Assembly (NCBI GenBank): GCA_022827345.1
Contig: JAJDTB010000032.1
Location: forward strand, 372,001 to 436,000
Length of the DNA: 64,000 bases
Direction: 5' to 3'
Source of the DNA: Gemmatimonadota bacterium
GTDB lineage: Bacteria; Gemmatimonadota; Gemmatimonadetes; Longimicrobiales; Gaopeijiaceae
How positions within the stretch are numbered: position 1 is the first letter of the stretch; every line of letters begins with the position of its first letter. Positions 11,385-21,639 of this stretch are shown here, in pieces. A program made the translations under genes and the position numbers. Below the pieces are notes generated by a model. It worked only from the letters and a program-made list of their open reading frames with translations, made no database searches and was not told where the DNA came from.

Positions 11385-12443
11385 GTGACCTCCGAACGCC
11401 CGAACCTGTTGGGGATGCCACCCGCGGAGCTGACCGAGCTTCTGGGCGGACATTTCGAGGCGCGCGGGCAGCCGCGCTACCGTGCGGCGCAGGTGCGGGA
11501 ATGGGTCTTCGGGAATACAGCGCGCTCCTTCGACGAGATGACGAACCTCCCGGCGCGGGAGCGCGCCGCGCTGGCGGAAGCGTTTCGCTTCCAGGAGCCC
11601 GAGACCGACATCGTGTCGCTGTCGAGCGACGGCACCGCGAAGCACCTGTGGAAGCTGCACGACGGCGAGGTCGTCGAGAGCGTGCTGATCCCTTCGGGGA
11701 GCCGGCTCACCCTCTGCATCTCTTCGCAGGCGGGGTGCGCCCTGCGCTGCAAATTCTGCGCTACCGGCTGGTCCGGCTTCGCACGCCAGCTCTCGGCGGC
11801 GGCGATCGTCGGCCAGTACCGGGCCTCGGTGCGCTGGGCGCGCGAAAACGATCGCGGCGCCGTGACGAACGTCGTGTTCATGGGGATGGGCGAGCCCCTC
11901 GCCAATCGCAAGGCCGTCATGCCCGCCCTCAGCATCCTCAACGGCGGCTACGGGCTCGGAGCCCGGAGGATCACGGTGTCGACGGTCGGCGTGATCCCGG
12001 GAATCGAGGCGCTCGCGCGGCGGCGGGAGCAATTCCGTCTTGCGCTGTCCCTGCACGCCCCGGTGTCCGAGCTGCGAGCCGAGCTGATCCCCCTGGAAAA
12101 GCGCTATCCCCTGGATCAGCTGATGCGGGCTCTGGAAGCGTTCAACCGCAAGGGCGGCCGCCGGATCACCTTCGAATACACGATGATCCGCGGCGTAAAC
12201 GACGATCCGGCGCTTTTGGCCCCGCTCGCCGGCCTCGCGCGACGCGTCCAGGCCTTCGTGAACCTGATCCCCTTCAACCCGATCCCCTACGTGGACTGGA
12301 AGCCCAGCCTGCGCGGGCGCGTCAACGAATTTCGTGACGGACTCGAAGACGGCGGCGTGCCCGTGGCCGTGCGCGAGCCCCGGGGAAGAGACATCGATGC
12401 GGCGTGCGGCCAGCTGCGCGCGCGCCGCCAGCAGTCCGCGTAA
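11385..12443 (+). CDS. rlmN: 23S rRNA (adenine-2503-C2)/tRNA methyltransferase RlmN
   Basis: 352 residues. Radical SAM enzyme with the 4Fe-4S motif CALRCKFC (Cys118, Cys122, Cys125), FMGMGEP and SLHAP motifs, and near the C terminus the region carrying the second catalytic cysteine (..DIDAACGQL). It methylates A2503 of 23S rRNA and A37 of some tRNAs. I chose GTG at 11385 because the family usually begins just before NLLG; GAAAGG lies about 12 nt upstream. The open frame continues far upstream over aspS in antisense, but that part has no homology. Confidence 0.93.
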   Translation: MTSERPNLLGMPPAELTELLGGHFEARGQPRYRAAQVREWVFGNTARSFDEMTNLPARERAALAEAFRFQEPETDIVSLSSDGTAKHLWKLHDGEVVESVLIPSGSRLTLCISSQAGCALRCKFCATGWSGFARQLSAAAIVGQYRASVRWARENDRGAVTNVVFMGMGEPLANRKAVMPALSILNGGYGLGARRITVSTVGVIPGIEALARRREQFRLALSLHAPVSELRAELIPLEKRYPLDQLMRALEAFNRKGGRRITFEYTMIRGVNDDPALLAPLAGLARRVQAFVNLIPFNPIPYVDWKPSLRGRVNEFRDGLEDGGVPVAVREPRGRDIDAACGQLRARRQQSA

Positions 12444-12480
12444 GCACCGGGAGCGGCGCGCAACCGGGCTGGCAAGGCGA

Positions 12481-13254
12481 TCAGCGGACCCGGTCGAAGA
12501 TCCGCCCCCAGCGGACTTCCCTGAGCCAGGGGAAGGGGAGAAACGAGCCCCGGTTGTAGGAGAAGTAGATCGCCACCGCGCGCCCTTCGAAGCGCCACGG
12601 TTCCAGCAGGCCCCAGGTGCGCCCGTCGAGGCTGGTGTCGCGGTTGTCGCCGAGCATGAAGTAGCGGTCGGGGGGGATTACGATCGGGCCCCAGGTGTCT
12701 CGCGACGGCCTGTAGTCGTCGCGCGGCCCTCCCAGCAGGATGTCGCGCTGCCAGAGCATGTCCGGGGCCGCGTAGTCGGGCTGGTTCGTGCGGACGACGT
12801 AGGGTTCGTCCAGCGCCTCCCCGTTGAGCAACAGCACCTTGTCCTGCATCTCGAGGGTGTCGCCCGGCATTCCGACCAGCCGCTTGACGAGGATGAGCGT
12901 GTCCTCGTGCGGGGGGTCGAAGACGAGGATGTCTCCCCGGCGGGGCTCCGAGTACCCCGGTATCCGAAGGTCGGTCAGCGGAACGCGAGATCCGATCGCA
13001 GCCCGGTTGACGATCAGAAAATCGCCTACCAGCAGGGTGTTCTCCATCGAGCCCGAGGTGATCACGAACGTCTGAAAGAGGAAAAAGCGGATCACCAGGA
13101 AGATCGCGAATGCGACGATGAGCGACTTGATCCACTCGCCGAGTCCACCCGGTCGGGCCTCGCCGCTCTCCGACGCGGCAGCCCCCTTGCCGCGGCCCTT
13201 CGGCTTTGCGGCCCCGTTGGTCCGGCCGCCTCCGGCCCCGCTCTGGCGACCCAT
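12481..13254 (-). CDS. lepB: Signal peptidase I
   Basis: 257 residues. Basic, Gly/Ala-rich N terminus (about 1-38), one membrane anchor (about 42-62), then the catalytic Ser69 in SGSMENTLLVGD and Lys124 in KRLVGMPGD; the C-terminal box GDNRDTSLDGR is present. It removes signal peptides on the outer face of the inner membrane, and so serves the many exported proteins encoded nearby. Last gene of a three-gene string (yqeK, LytR_C protein, lepB); it converges on rlmN with 37 bp between stops. Confidence 0.95.
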   Translation of the reverse strand: MGRQSGAGGGRTNGAAKPKGRGKGAAASESGEARPGGLGEWIKSLIVAFAIFLVIRFFLFQTFVITSGSMENTLLVGDFLIVNRAAIGSRVPLTDLRIPGYSEPRRGDILVFDPPHEDTLILVKRLVGMPGDTLEMQDKVLLLNGEALDEPYVVRTNQPDYAAPDMLWQRDILLGGPRDDYRPSRDTWGPIVIPPDRYFMLGDNRDTSLDGRTWGLLEPWRFEGRAVAIYFSYNRGSFLPFPWLREVRWGRIFDRVR

Positions 13255-13276
13255 CCCTACCCGCCCACCTCTCTCT

Positions 13277-13762
13277 TCATCTGCCCTGACCCAGCGCTCG
13301 CAGCCAATCGACCAGGGACTCCCAGACGGGCTCGTCTTCGACCGCCGGAGGAGCCGACCAATCCGAACCCAGGCGTACGGTCACGTCCACGAAGAGATTC
13401 GAGTCCGGCTCGCTCACCACCCGGACGACACCCATGGCGCGCGCTACCGCGGCTGCCTTGGAGGTCTCTCCGACCCGGTCGATCACCACGGTGGTATCGC
13501 TGCCGAAGATGCGGGCGTTGCCAAGGCTGACCACGTCGAACCCGGCTCCCCGGAGGTGGTCCGTCGCGTTGCGCGCCAACCCTTCGACGCCTGCCGCGTT
13601 GCGCACGTCAACGGTGATCCGCTCCTCGCCCACGGTCAGCAGCGAGACATCTTCCGGCGCCCTCTCCTCCGGTATCCACTGCCCCAGCGCGGATCCCACC
13701 AGGACGACCCCGGCCGCTGCGATCACCAGGAAGAGCATCGCCCTCAGAATGCCGCGCATCAC
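13277..13762 (-). CDS. Membrane-anchored LytR_C-domain protein
   Basis: 161 residues. One N-terminal membrane helix (about 8-27) followed by a single LytR_C-like domain (about 45-135: VDVRNAAGVEGLARNATDHLRGAGFDVV). In other bacteria this domain is attached to LytR-CpsA-Psr proteins or stands alone near yqeK and rsfS. The catalytic LCP domain is absent, so it is probably an envelope binding or scaffold protein; its exact role is unknown. The start overlaps the yqeK stop by 4 nt, and lepB follows 22 bp downstream. Confidence 0.8.
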   Translation of the reverse strand: MMRGILRAMLFLVIAAAGVVLVGSALGQWIPEERAPEDVSLLTVGEERITVDVRNAAGVEGLARNATDHLRGAGFDVVSLGNARIFGSDTTVVIDRVGETSKAAAVARAMGVVRVVSEPDSNLFVDVTVRLGSDWSAPPAVEDEPVWESLVDWLRALGQGR

Positions 13763-14343
13763 GTTCCGTTGACCAGGGAGTTCCAGAAGCCGAGGGTTCG
13801 CGGGTGCACGGGACTCCGTGCGTGTAAAAGGTAACCAATCCGGCTCGACACGATTTCGGTGACTACCCCGTCCAGCTCTTCAGGTGCCCGCTCGCGCAGT
13901 TCGCGGCGCCATGCAGGACGGCCAGTGCGCCCGGGTTCGAGAGCGTCGGCTGCCACCAGGGCCTTGCCCAGCTTGTCGAACCCGGGCGATCCGAGCGTGT
14001 GCCAGCGGATGGCGTCGAGCAGTTCCCGGTCGTCCACTCCAGCGGCCTCGAGGCGCGCCGCGGCGGCCGGCCCGTGATACGCCGTCTCAGGAAGTGCGCG
14101 CAGCCGCTCCGGCAGGCCTGGCGCGAGCTCGGCAGGGGGTGCGTCGCGAAGCGCGTCGTGAAGGAATCCGGCGGCGCGCCACCTCACTAAGCCCGGCTCC
14201 TTTCGACCCAGTTTGCGGCCCCAGGATTCCAGCAGAGAGGCGACCCTGGCCATGTGGGCTCGGCGTTTCTCGCCCGCAACGGCCCAGTCGGGGAGTACTC
14301 CGTCGGCTGCGGCGGCGACGACCGGGTGCAACTTGTCAGGCAT
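13759..14343 (-). CDS. YqeK-like HD domain protein, probable symmetrical Ap4A hydrolase
   Basis: 194 residues. HD-type metal ligands are visible: His in RRAHMARV, HD in GFLHDALRD, His in YHGPAAA and His in IRWHTLGSPG, ending with Asp in VAADALEPGR. The pattern matches YqeK, which splits diadenosine tetraphosphate. In many genomes yqeK sits beside nadD and rsfS, which are absent here. First gene of the yqeK-LytR_C-lepB string; its promoter probably lies in 14344-14475, overlapping the tandem repeat. Confidence 0.8.
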   Translation of the reverse strand: MPDKLHPVVAAAADGVLPDWAVAGEKRRAHMARVASLLESWGRKLGRKEPGLVRWRAAGFLHDALRDAPPAELAPGLPERLRALPETAYHGPAAAARLEAAGVDDRELLDAIRWHTLGSPGFDKLGKALVAADALEPGRTGRPAWRRELRERAPEELDGVVTEIVSSRIGYLLHARSPVHPRTLGFWNSLVNGT

Positions 14344-14364
14344 CCTCTCCCACCATTCCCTTCA

Positions 14365-14454
14365 GGCGATGCGAAAGCAGGCGATGCGACACCGGGCAGG
14401 GCGCAAGCTGGCGATGCGCGAGTTGGCGATGCGCAAGCTGGCGATGCCACGACG
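14365..14454. repeat. Six-copy 15-bp tandem repeat between yqeK and rqcH
   Basis: Six contiguous 15-bp units starting at 14365, 14380, 14395, 14410, 14425 and 14440; the consensus is close to GGCGATGCGCAAGCT. The first nine bases are nearly constant and units 3 and 5 share the last nine. The unit length is a multiple of three, so any reading frame through it gives a five-residue repeat (KLAMR on one strand). It fills most of the divergent spacer upstream of both genes and could be a repeated protein-binding site or a slippage-prone minisatellite. Confidence 0.85.
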
Positions 14455-14475
14455 AAAGATAGCAGCGGGGCACGG

Positions 14476-16098
14476 ATGATCTGGGATCCCTGCCTGGCGC
14501 GGGCCGTGGCCGCCGAACTGAGGGAGCGGCTGAGAGGGGCGCGGGCCCGGGCCATGAGCTTTGACCGCGAGGCGGCAGTGGTCGCGGTGTACTTTCGGGA
14601 CGCGACGCTGGAGGTGGATCTGTCGGCTGGCCGGCGGGTGATCGTAATGGGACCGCCGGGGGAGCCGGATCCGGATGCCGAACCGATTCCCGCGGTGCTC
14701 GCGGAGGTCGAGGCCGTGAGGGACGAGCGGGTGATCGTGATGCGCTTCCGGCGGGTGCGGGGGAGGAAGCCGAATCCGGTGCTCATCGTGGAGCTCGCCA
14801 CCAACCGCTGGAACGCCATTGTCGCGGACGGCCCCGGGATGCGGGTCCGCAAACGACTGCGCGCGGTGCGGTCGCGTCCGCACCCGATCGGGCAGCCGTG
14901 GAGGGCCCCGGGCGCTGGCAGCCAGGCCGCCGCGCGGGGCCCGGTCGACTCTGCAGGGTGGCGTGCGCTGGTGGAGGGTGCGGACCCGCGGGAGGCGAGG
15001 TCGGCATTGCTCGCCCGGGTGGAGTATGTGTCGGGACTGAATGTGGCCCATCTGGTGGAAGCGCCGGATCCGGACGAAGGGTTCCGGGCTTGGCGGGCGC
15101 TGGCCGAGGGCGGGGACGCCGCCCCATGTCTCGTTCGCCGCGCGTCGGGCCTCCAGCCCTACCCGTGGCCGTTGCCCGGTGCCGATCCCGAACCGGCCGC
15201 CAGCCTCCTGGACGCGATGCAGCAGGTGCGCGCGGCTTCCGGAACCGGCGCCGCTGAACCGCTCAACCGGATCGCCCGACGCCTCGCCAACCAGTCGCGC
15301 CGCCTGGAGAGGAAGGCGAAGCACCTCCGCGCACAGCTGGAAGAGACCACCCGCGCCGCCGAACTGCGCGATGACGGCGCGCTCATCCTCTCGTCCCTGC
15401 ACCTGATCGAGCCGGGGACGGCGAAGGTATCGCTGACCGGCTTCGACGGCGTGCAGCGCGCCTTCGAGTTCGACCCCGGGGTGCGCCCGCAGGAACATGC
15501 AAATGCCCTGTTTCGCCGTGCGGCCCGTCTCGAGCGCGCGGCCGAGGCTCTGCCCGGACGGATCGGACGCGTCGAAGCGGAGATGGCAGACATCTCGGCG
15601 CTGCGGGCACGCCAAGCCGCCGGGGAGCTCACCCGCGAGGAGGCGGAGGCCCTCCTCCCCACCCTGCTCCCATCCCCTCCCCGAGGGCGCCCCTCCAGGC
15701 CCGGCAGCGAACCGCCGCCCCTCCCCTACAGGCGCTACACCAGCTCGGGCGGCATCGAGATACGGGTCGGCCGGGGCGCGCGGCGAAACGACGCACTCAC
15801 CTTCCACCACTCGCGCCCCGACGACATCTGGCTCCACGCCCGCCACACGGCCGGTGCCCATGTGATCATGCGCTGGGCGCGTCCGGAGCGTCCTCCCGCC
15901 GCCGACCTGGAGGAGGCCGCGATCATGGCCGCGAACCACTCCGGCGCCCGCGGCTCGGGACAGGTGCCGGTGGACTGGACGCGCCGCAAATGGGTCAGGA
16001 AGCCGCGCGGCGCCGCACCGGGAGCGGTGGTCCCGGACCGGGTTCAGACTCTCTTCGTGACCCCGGATCCTTCACTGGAAGAACGGCTGGGCGGCTGA
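14476..16098 (+). CDS. rqcH: NFACT family protein, RqcH-like ribosome quality control factor
   Basis: 540 residues, the usual size for bacterial RqcH. N-terminal NFACT-N region (about 1-190), a helical middle with a coiled coil rich in Arg/Glu (about 265-370), and a C-terminal NFACT-R domain (about 420-535: GGIEIRVGRGARRND, DDIWLHARHTAGAHVIM). RqcH binds obstructed 50S subunits and adds C-terminal Ala tails to stalled peptides. The ATG at 14476 lies just after the tandem repeat. The 3' end overlaps the 3' end of trpA by 55 bp in convergent orientation, so neither gene can have a separate terminator there. Confidence 0.87.
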   Translation: MIWDPCLARAVAAELRERLRGARARAMSFDREAAVVAVYFRDATLEVDLSAGRRVIVMGPPGEPDPDAEPIPAVLAEVEAVRDERVIVMRFRRVRGRKPNPVLIVELATNRWNAIVADGPGMRVRKRLRAVRSRPHPIGQPWRAPGAGSQAAARGPVDSAGWRALVEGADPREARSALLARVEYVSGLNVAHLVEAPDPDEGFRAWRALAEGGDAAPCLVRRASGLQPYPWPLPGADPEPAASLLDAMQQVRAASGTGAAEPLNRIARRLANQSRRLERKAKHLRAQLEETTRAAELRDDGALILSSLHLIEPGTAKVSLTGFDGVQRAFEFDPGVRPQEHANALFRRAARLERAAEALPGRIGRVEAEMADISALRARQAAGELTREEAEALLPTLLPSPPRGRPSRPGSEPPPLPYRRYTSSGGIEIRVGRGARRNDALTFHHSRPDDIWLHARHTAGAHVIMRWARPERPPAADLEEAAIMAANHSGARGSGQVPVDWTRRKWVRKPRGAAPGAVVPDRVQTLFVTPDPSLEERLGG

Positions 16099-16927
16099 CC
16101 GACCATCCCATGCAGGACTCGGTCCGGCCGCACCTCGTCCAGCGCCGCCCGCAGCTCCCGCGCCAGCGACAACGCGCCTTCCACGCCCCCGCTGTCCAGC
16201 CGATCCACCAGGGCGCTCCCCACCACCGCCGCATCCGCCGCCGCGCCCACCGCGCGCGCGTGCCCGGCCGTCGAAACGCCGAACCCCACCGCCACCGGAC
16301 ACGGCGAGACCGCACGCACCGCCCCGGCCTCCCGCGCCAGCTCGTTGCGCAGCGCACTTCGGGCGCCCGTGACCCCCGTGCGCGCGATGTAGTAGACGAA
16401 TCCCTGGCTGGCGCGAGCGATCTCCCGGATCCGGTCCGGGTACGTCGTCGGCGCGATCAGCCGCACGAGGTCAAGCGGGGATTCCGACAGGCGCGATTCG
16501 AGCTCCGGGTCCGCGCCCAGCGGCAGATCGGTGGGCAGAACGCCATCGGCCCCGGCGTCCACCGCCTCCCGGATGAACTCGCCGACCCCACGCGAAACCA
16601 CAGGGTTCAGATACGAGAAGATCACCACCGGCACATCGCTGTGCCGCCTGAGCCCGGCCAGCACATCGAACACGTCCCCGGTTGTCGTGCCGGCATCGAG
16701 CGCGCCCTGACTCGAACGCTGGATGGTCGGCCCATCCGCCATCGGGTCGCTGAAAGGGATCCCCAGTTCGATCACATCCGCTCCCACCTCCGCCAGCCCC
16801 GCCACAAGCTCGCGCGTGTGGTCCAGCGTCGGATAGCCCGCCGTCACGTACGGCACGAACCCGGCCCGCTTCCCGGCCGCCAACCGGGCGAAACGGGCTG
16901 CGATTCGTCCCGGCGCCCGCCGACCCG

Positions 16928-16931
<4 letters not shown>
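16044..16931 (-). CDS. trpA: Tryptophan synthase alpha subunit
   Basis: 295 residues. Cleaves indole-3-glycerol phosphate to indole. Catalytic carboxylates sit in [13 protein letters not shown]; other landmarks are [10 protein letters not shown] and [11 protein letters not shown]. Start is GTG at 16931, overlapping the trpB stop as GTGA, so translation is coupled to trpB. The C-terminal tail after LRAAL is unusually long and hydrophilic; its last codons are antisense to the end of rqcH. Confidence 0.95.
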
Positions 16932-18114
<1,183 letters not shown>

Positions 18115-18118
<4 letters not shown>

Positions 18119-18777
18119 CTTCGTCCTCCCGCGCCCGCCCGCCGGACCGCCTCCACGAAGGCTCTCGTCCGCGCCGGGTCCTTGGCGCCGTGTGTCGATT
18201 CCACCCCCGAACTCACGTCGAGCACATCGGGCGACAGCGCCGCGACGGCCCCGCCGGCGTTCTCCGGGGTCATCCCGCCGGCGGCAATGAAGCTCGCCGA
18301 ACCGATGGCCTCGCGCACCTGCCGCGCGACCCCGTCCCAGGCGAATGTGCGGCCGGTCCCTCCCGGGCGCGCCGGATCCCAGGCGTCGAGCAGGATCCCG
18401 TCGGCGACGTCTACGTAAGGGCCCGCCGATACGGAGATTGACAAGCCCGGCCGTGCGTGCACGGTCTTCCACACCGCCCATGACCCCGCGTTTTGGACCG
18501 CGGCGGCGCCTGCGGGAGACTCGCCCCCCGAAAGCTGGACGACATCGAGCCGCATTTCGCGCGCCACCTCGGCGACCCGAGCGGCCTCCGCATCCACAAA
18601 GACCCCAACCCGCCGCGCCCGGCACGCGCTGTAGATCTCCCGGGCCCGCTCGTGCGCCACGCTCCGCGAAAAGCCCGGCGACAGGATCACCCCCATGTAA
18701 TCCGCCCCCGCCGCGTCCACGATCGCGGCGTCGCGCGGCGTCATCACCCCGCACACCTTGGCTCGCACTGCCGTCAT
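18115..18777 (-). CDS. trpF: Phosphoribosylanthranilate isomerase
   Basis: 220 residues, a small TIM barrel. The N-terminal strand [11 protein letters not shown] carries the catalytic cysteine, the general-acid aspartate is in LLDAWD, and the C-terminal phosphate site is AAGGMTPEN and DVSSGVES. It converts phosphoribosylanthranilate to CdRP. ATG at 18777 overlaps the trpC stop by 4 nt. Encoded separately from trpC, not as a fusion. Confidence 0.95.
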
Positions 18778-19622
18778 CCCCTCCGCCCCTCCACCCGCGG
18801 CACGGCCGCCATCCCGGCCAGCAGCCTCTCCGGGGCCCCGCTCCGCACCAGCGCCTCCCCGACCAGCACGGCGTCCGCCCCCGCGGCCGCCACCCGCGCC
18901 ACATCCTGGGCGCTGGCGATCCCGCTCTCGGAGATGAGCGCCACTTCGCGCGGCAGGTACGGCGCGAGACGCTCGGTCACCGCCAGATCGGTCTCGAACA
19001 CCGTGAGGTCGCGGTTGTTGACGCCCACCAGCGCGGCCCCGGCCTCCAGCGCCGACTCCACCTCCCACTCGTCGTGCGCCTCCACGAGCGCGGTCATGCC
19101 GAGGTCGTGGATCATGGCCCGCAGGTCCGCCAGCAGCGCCCGGTCGAGGATGCGCACGATCAGGAGCATCAGGTCGGCGCCCGCCGCGCGCCCCTCGTAC
19201 ACCTGGAGCGGATCGATCACGAAGTCCTTGCGGAGGACCGGGATCGCGCGCGCCTCGCGCACCAAACGGAGATCGTCCAGCGAGCCGCCGAACCAGGGGC
19301 CGTCGGTGAGCACGCTCACGGCCGCTGCGCCGGCCGTCTCGTACGCTGCCGACAGTTCGACCGGATCGAGTTCCGTGTCGATGTCGCCGGCTCCGGGCGA
19401 ACGCCGCTTGACCTCGGCGAACACGGCGACGCGGGTGCGCGCGCGCAGCGGTGCCAGCACCTCGCGCGGGGCCGGCGCGTCGTCGGCCGCTCGCCGCAGA
19501 TCCCGGCTCGTCAAGACGAGCCTGCGTACCTCGTCCCTTTTGGTCTCGACGATGCGTTCCAGGATTCCGGTCCGGTCGCGCCCGGATGATCGCCCGGCCA
19601 CGCGCACTTGCTCTTCGGTCAA
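18774..19622 (-). CDS. trpC: Indole-3-glycerol phosphate synthase
   Basis: 282 residues. TIM-barrel enzyme with [38 protein letters not shown] and ISESGI motifs. Makes indole-3-glycerol phosphate from CdRP. The start is TTG at 19622 (TTGACCGAAGAG); no ATG is available in frame near the N terminus. The start lies beside the lexA control region, so a repressor bound there could affect both genes. First gene of trpCFBA. Confidence 0.94.
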   Translation of the reverse strand: MTEEQVRVAGRSSGRDRTGILERIVETKRDEVRRLVLTSRDLRRAADDAPAPREVLAPLRARTRVAVFAEVKRRSPGAGDIDTELDPVELSAAYETAGAAAVSVLTDGPWFGGSLDDLRLVREARAIPVLRKDFVIDPLQVYEGRAAGADLMLLIVRILDRALLADLRAMIHDLGMTALVEAHDEWEVESALEAGAALVGVNNRDLTVFETDLAVTERLAPYLPREVALISESGIASAQDVARVAAAGADAVLVGEALVRSGAPERLLAGMAAVPRVEGRRG

Positions 19623-19729
19623 TTTTCGGTTATCGTTCTTCGGAGAATGTTCGGTATGGCGATGGTTCGCGTCCGCAGCCGGAAGCCCGGCCGCGGCGAC
19701 CAGGCTTCATTCGCAACAGGAGATCGACG
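19623..19729. promoter_or_regulatory. Shared divergent control region of trpC and lexA with candidate operator
   Basis: 107 bp between the trpC start codon and the lexA ATG. It contains three TTCGG words (19625, 19639, 19650) and a near-palindrome TTCTTCGGAGAA (10 of 12 positions symmetrical) at 19636-19647, flanked by GTTC on both sides. LexA usually represses its own gene, so this is the natural place for its operator. The motif does not match the Gram-negative or Gram-positive LexA consensus. AGGAG lies 7 nt before the lexA start. Confidence 0.4.
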
Positions 19730-20332
19730 ATGGCACTGACCAAGAAACAGAAACGAATCCTCGACTATCTCAAGGAATTCATCAACGAGCACGGGTATTC
19801 GCCGAGCTTCGAAGAGATCTGCAAGGCCTTCGGCTACACCTCGCTGGCGACGGTCCACGAGCACCTGTCCAATCTGGAGGCCAAGGGATACATCCGGAAG
19901 TCGTACCGCGGCAGCCGTTCGGTCGAGGTTACGCCCGAAAGCGAGCCGTCGGTCGCTCTGCCCCTCATGGGCACGGTGGCGGCCGGCCTGCCGATCGAAG
20001 CGATTCAGGACAACGAAACCCTGACCGTCCCCAGCGACATGGTGCCCAGGCGCTTCAACCACTACGCGCTCCGCGTCGAAGGCGACTCGATGATCGACGA
20101 ACAGATCCGCGACGGCGACCACATCGTGGTCCGCGAGCACCAGACCGCCCACGACGGCGAAACGGTGGTCGCCCTGGTCCGCGACGAAGCGGCAACGGTC
20201 AAGAAGCTCTACCGCGAGCCCGGCGACCGCGTCCGTCTGCAGCCGGCAAACGAAAGCATGGAACCCATCGTGGAAGACGCCGCCGACGTCCGGATTCAGG
20301 GCGTGGTGGTCGGGCTCATCCGCAACTACTAG
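19730..20332 (+). CDS. lexA: LexA repressor, SOS regulator
   Basis: 200 residues. N-terminal winged helix (about 1-65, GYSPSFEEICKAFGYTSLATVHEHL) and C-terminal S24 self-cleavage domain. The cleavage bond is Ala85-Gly86 in VAAGLP; the dyad is Ser120 (EGDSMID) and Lys158 (ATVKKLY). On DNA damage RecA filaments trigger self-cleavage and derepression. Start ATG at 19730 has an AGGAG ribosome site. It stands alone on the + strand between trpC and trpD, both on the - strand. Confidence 0.97.
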   Translation: MALTKKQKRILDYLKEFINEHGYSPSFEEICKAFGYTSLATVHEHLSNLEAKGYIRKSYRGSRSVEVTPESEPSVALPLMGTVAAGLPIEAIQDNETLTVPSDMVPRRFNHYALRVEGDSMIDEQIRDGDHIVVREHQTAHDGETVVALVRDEAATVKKLYREPGDRVRLQPANESMEPIVEDAADVRIQGVVVGLIRNY

Positions 20333-20362
20333 TCAGTCCGCAGCAACAAAAGGGGGAGGACG

Positions 20363-20539
20363 ATGAGGACGATGTTCGCCGTCGGTCACCAGACCGGCAC
20401 ACACACCAGGATCGTGATCAGGGGGCGCCGCCGGGATGACCGCCGGGCACCCGCCGCGAAGCCGGAGCGCCCGGTGGCGCCCCGGCCCGCGCGGCCCGAA
20501 GTCGCAGTCGAGGCTCCTGCGCAGGGGATGGTGCACTAG
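20363..20539 (+). CDS. Possible small basic protein downstream of lexA
   Basis: 58 codons from ATG 20363 to TAG 20539, preceded by a strong purine-rich GGGGGAGG site 3 nt upstream. The product is rich in Arg, Pro and Ala and ends with a Pro/Ala tail (APAQGMVH). It begins 30 bp after lexA and could be co-transcribed. No family recognised, and GC-rich DNA gives many open frames of this size, so it may not be real. Confidence 0.3.
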   Translation: MRTMFAVGHQTGTHTRIVIRGRRRDDRRAPAAKPERPVAPRPARPEVAVEAPAQGMVH

Positions 20540-20551
20540 CGGGGAGACCGG

Positions 20552-21604
20552 CTAGCGCCCCTTCCCGGCTGCCCTCCGGCTGGCGCCGACGAGCTTCTCC
20601 AGCGTCGCCGCCGCGGCCCCCGAGTCGATCGCACGGGCCGCGGCGGCGACTCCATCTGCGAGCGAGTCCACCCGCCCGGCCACATGGAAAGCCGCGGCCG
20701 CGTTAATGAGCACGGCCGTACGCGGCGCGCCCAGTTCCTGCCCGCCCACCACGGCGCGCACCACCGCCGCGTTCTCGCCGGGCTCGCCTCCAGCCAGCGC
20801 CTTGGGCGCGACCGCGTCGAGGCCGAGTTCCTCCGGCGTGACCTGGTAGGTCGAGACGCGGCCGTCCCTCAGTTCGGCGACGTGCGTCGGTCCGCAGGGA
20901 CTGAGTTCATCCAGCCCCGGCTCGCCGTGAACCACCATGGCGCGCTCGTGCCCGAGTTCGGTGAGCGCGTGGACCACCAGCTCGAGGAACGCCGGGTCGG
21001 CCACACCCACCACCTGGCGCCGCGCCCGTGCAGGGTTCGTCAGCGGCCCCAGGAGGTTCATGATCGTGGTGATCCCGAGATCGCGCCGCACTGGCACCAC
21101 GTGACGCATCGCCGGGTGCAGCAGCGGCGCGAACATGAAGACGATCCCGGCCTCGCGAAGGACCTGGCTCATGCCGCCGGGGGTGAGGTCGATCGATACG
21201 CCCAGCGCTTCGAGCACGTCCGCACTGCCGCACTTCGAGGTGAAGGAGCGGTTGCCGTGCTTCGCGACCGGGACCCCCGCCCCCGCCACGACGAGCGCGG
21301 CCGCCGTTGAGATGTTGAAGGTGGAAACGGTCCCGCCCCCGGTGCCGCAGGTGTCGATGATCGCTTCCGGGTCGGGCGAAGCGACGGGAATCATCGCGCC
21401 GCGGAGCGCCTCCACCCCGCCGGCCACCTCGGACGGCGCCAGCCCCTTGGTCTGAAGCGCGGCCAGGAGGCCCCCGGTCCTCACCGGCGACTCCCGGCCG
21501 GACACGATGCGGCTGAAGGCCCGCGCGGCTTCGTCGGCGGTCAGATCCTGCCCGCCGACCACCTTGGCCAGGAGGGGAACGAGGTTGAGGGTCTTGTCTT
21601 TCAC
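20552..21604 (-). CDS. trpD: Anthranilate phosphoribosyltransferase
   Basis: 350 residues. PRPP and Mg2+ site in DTCGTGGG, anthranilate site near KHGNRSFTSKCGSADVLEALG, and LGPLTNPA. Transfers phosphoribose to anthranilate. Start GTG at 21604. It is separated from trpC by lexA and a short spacer, so the pathway genes form two transcription units here; trpE and trpG are outside the window. Confidence 0.95.
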   Translation of the reverse strand: MKDKTLNLVPLLAKVVGGQDLTADEAARAFSRIVSGRESPVRTGGLLAALQTKGLAPSEVAGGVEALRGAMIPVASPDPEAIIDTCGTGGGTVSTFNISTAAALVVAGAGVPVAKHGNRSFTSKCGSADVLEALGVSIDLTPGGMSQVLREAGIVFMFAPLLHPAMRHVVPVRRDLGITTIMNLLGPLTNPARARRQVVGVADPAFLELVVHALTELGHERAMVVHGEPGLDELSPCGPTHVAELRDGRVSTYQVTPEELGLDAVAPKALAGGEPGENAAVVRAVVGGQELGAPRTAVLINAAAAFHVAGRVDSLADGVAAAARAIDSGAAAATLEKLVGASRRAAGKGR

Positions 21605-21639
21605 GGTTCGGCAGTCCCTTGTCGTGGATGATGGCGACC

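Noticed and set aside
14365-14454. CRISPR-like array
   Set aside because: Units are contiguous 15-bp tandem copies with no spacers, and no cas gene is present.
14362-15939. 525-codon open frame antisense to rqcH
   Set aside because: The rqcH frame shows clear NFACT motifs; the antisense product is Arg/Gly-rich without any family signature.
19623-19729. Canonical LexA box (CTGT-N8-ACAG or GAAC-N4-GTTC)
   Set aside because: Neither pattern is present; only a near-palindrome of unknown meaning is seen.
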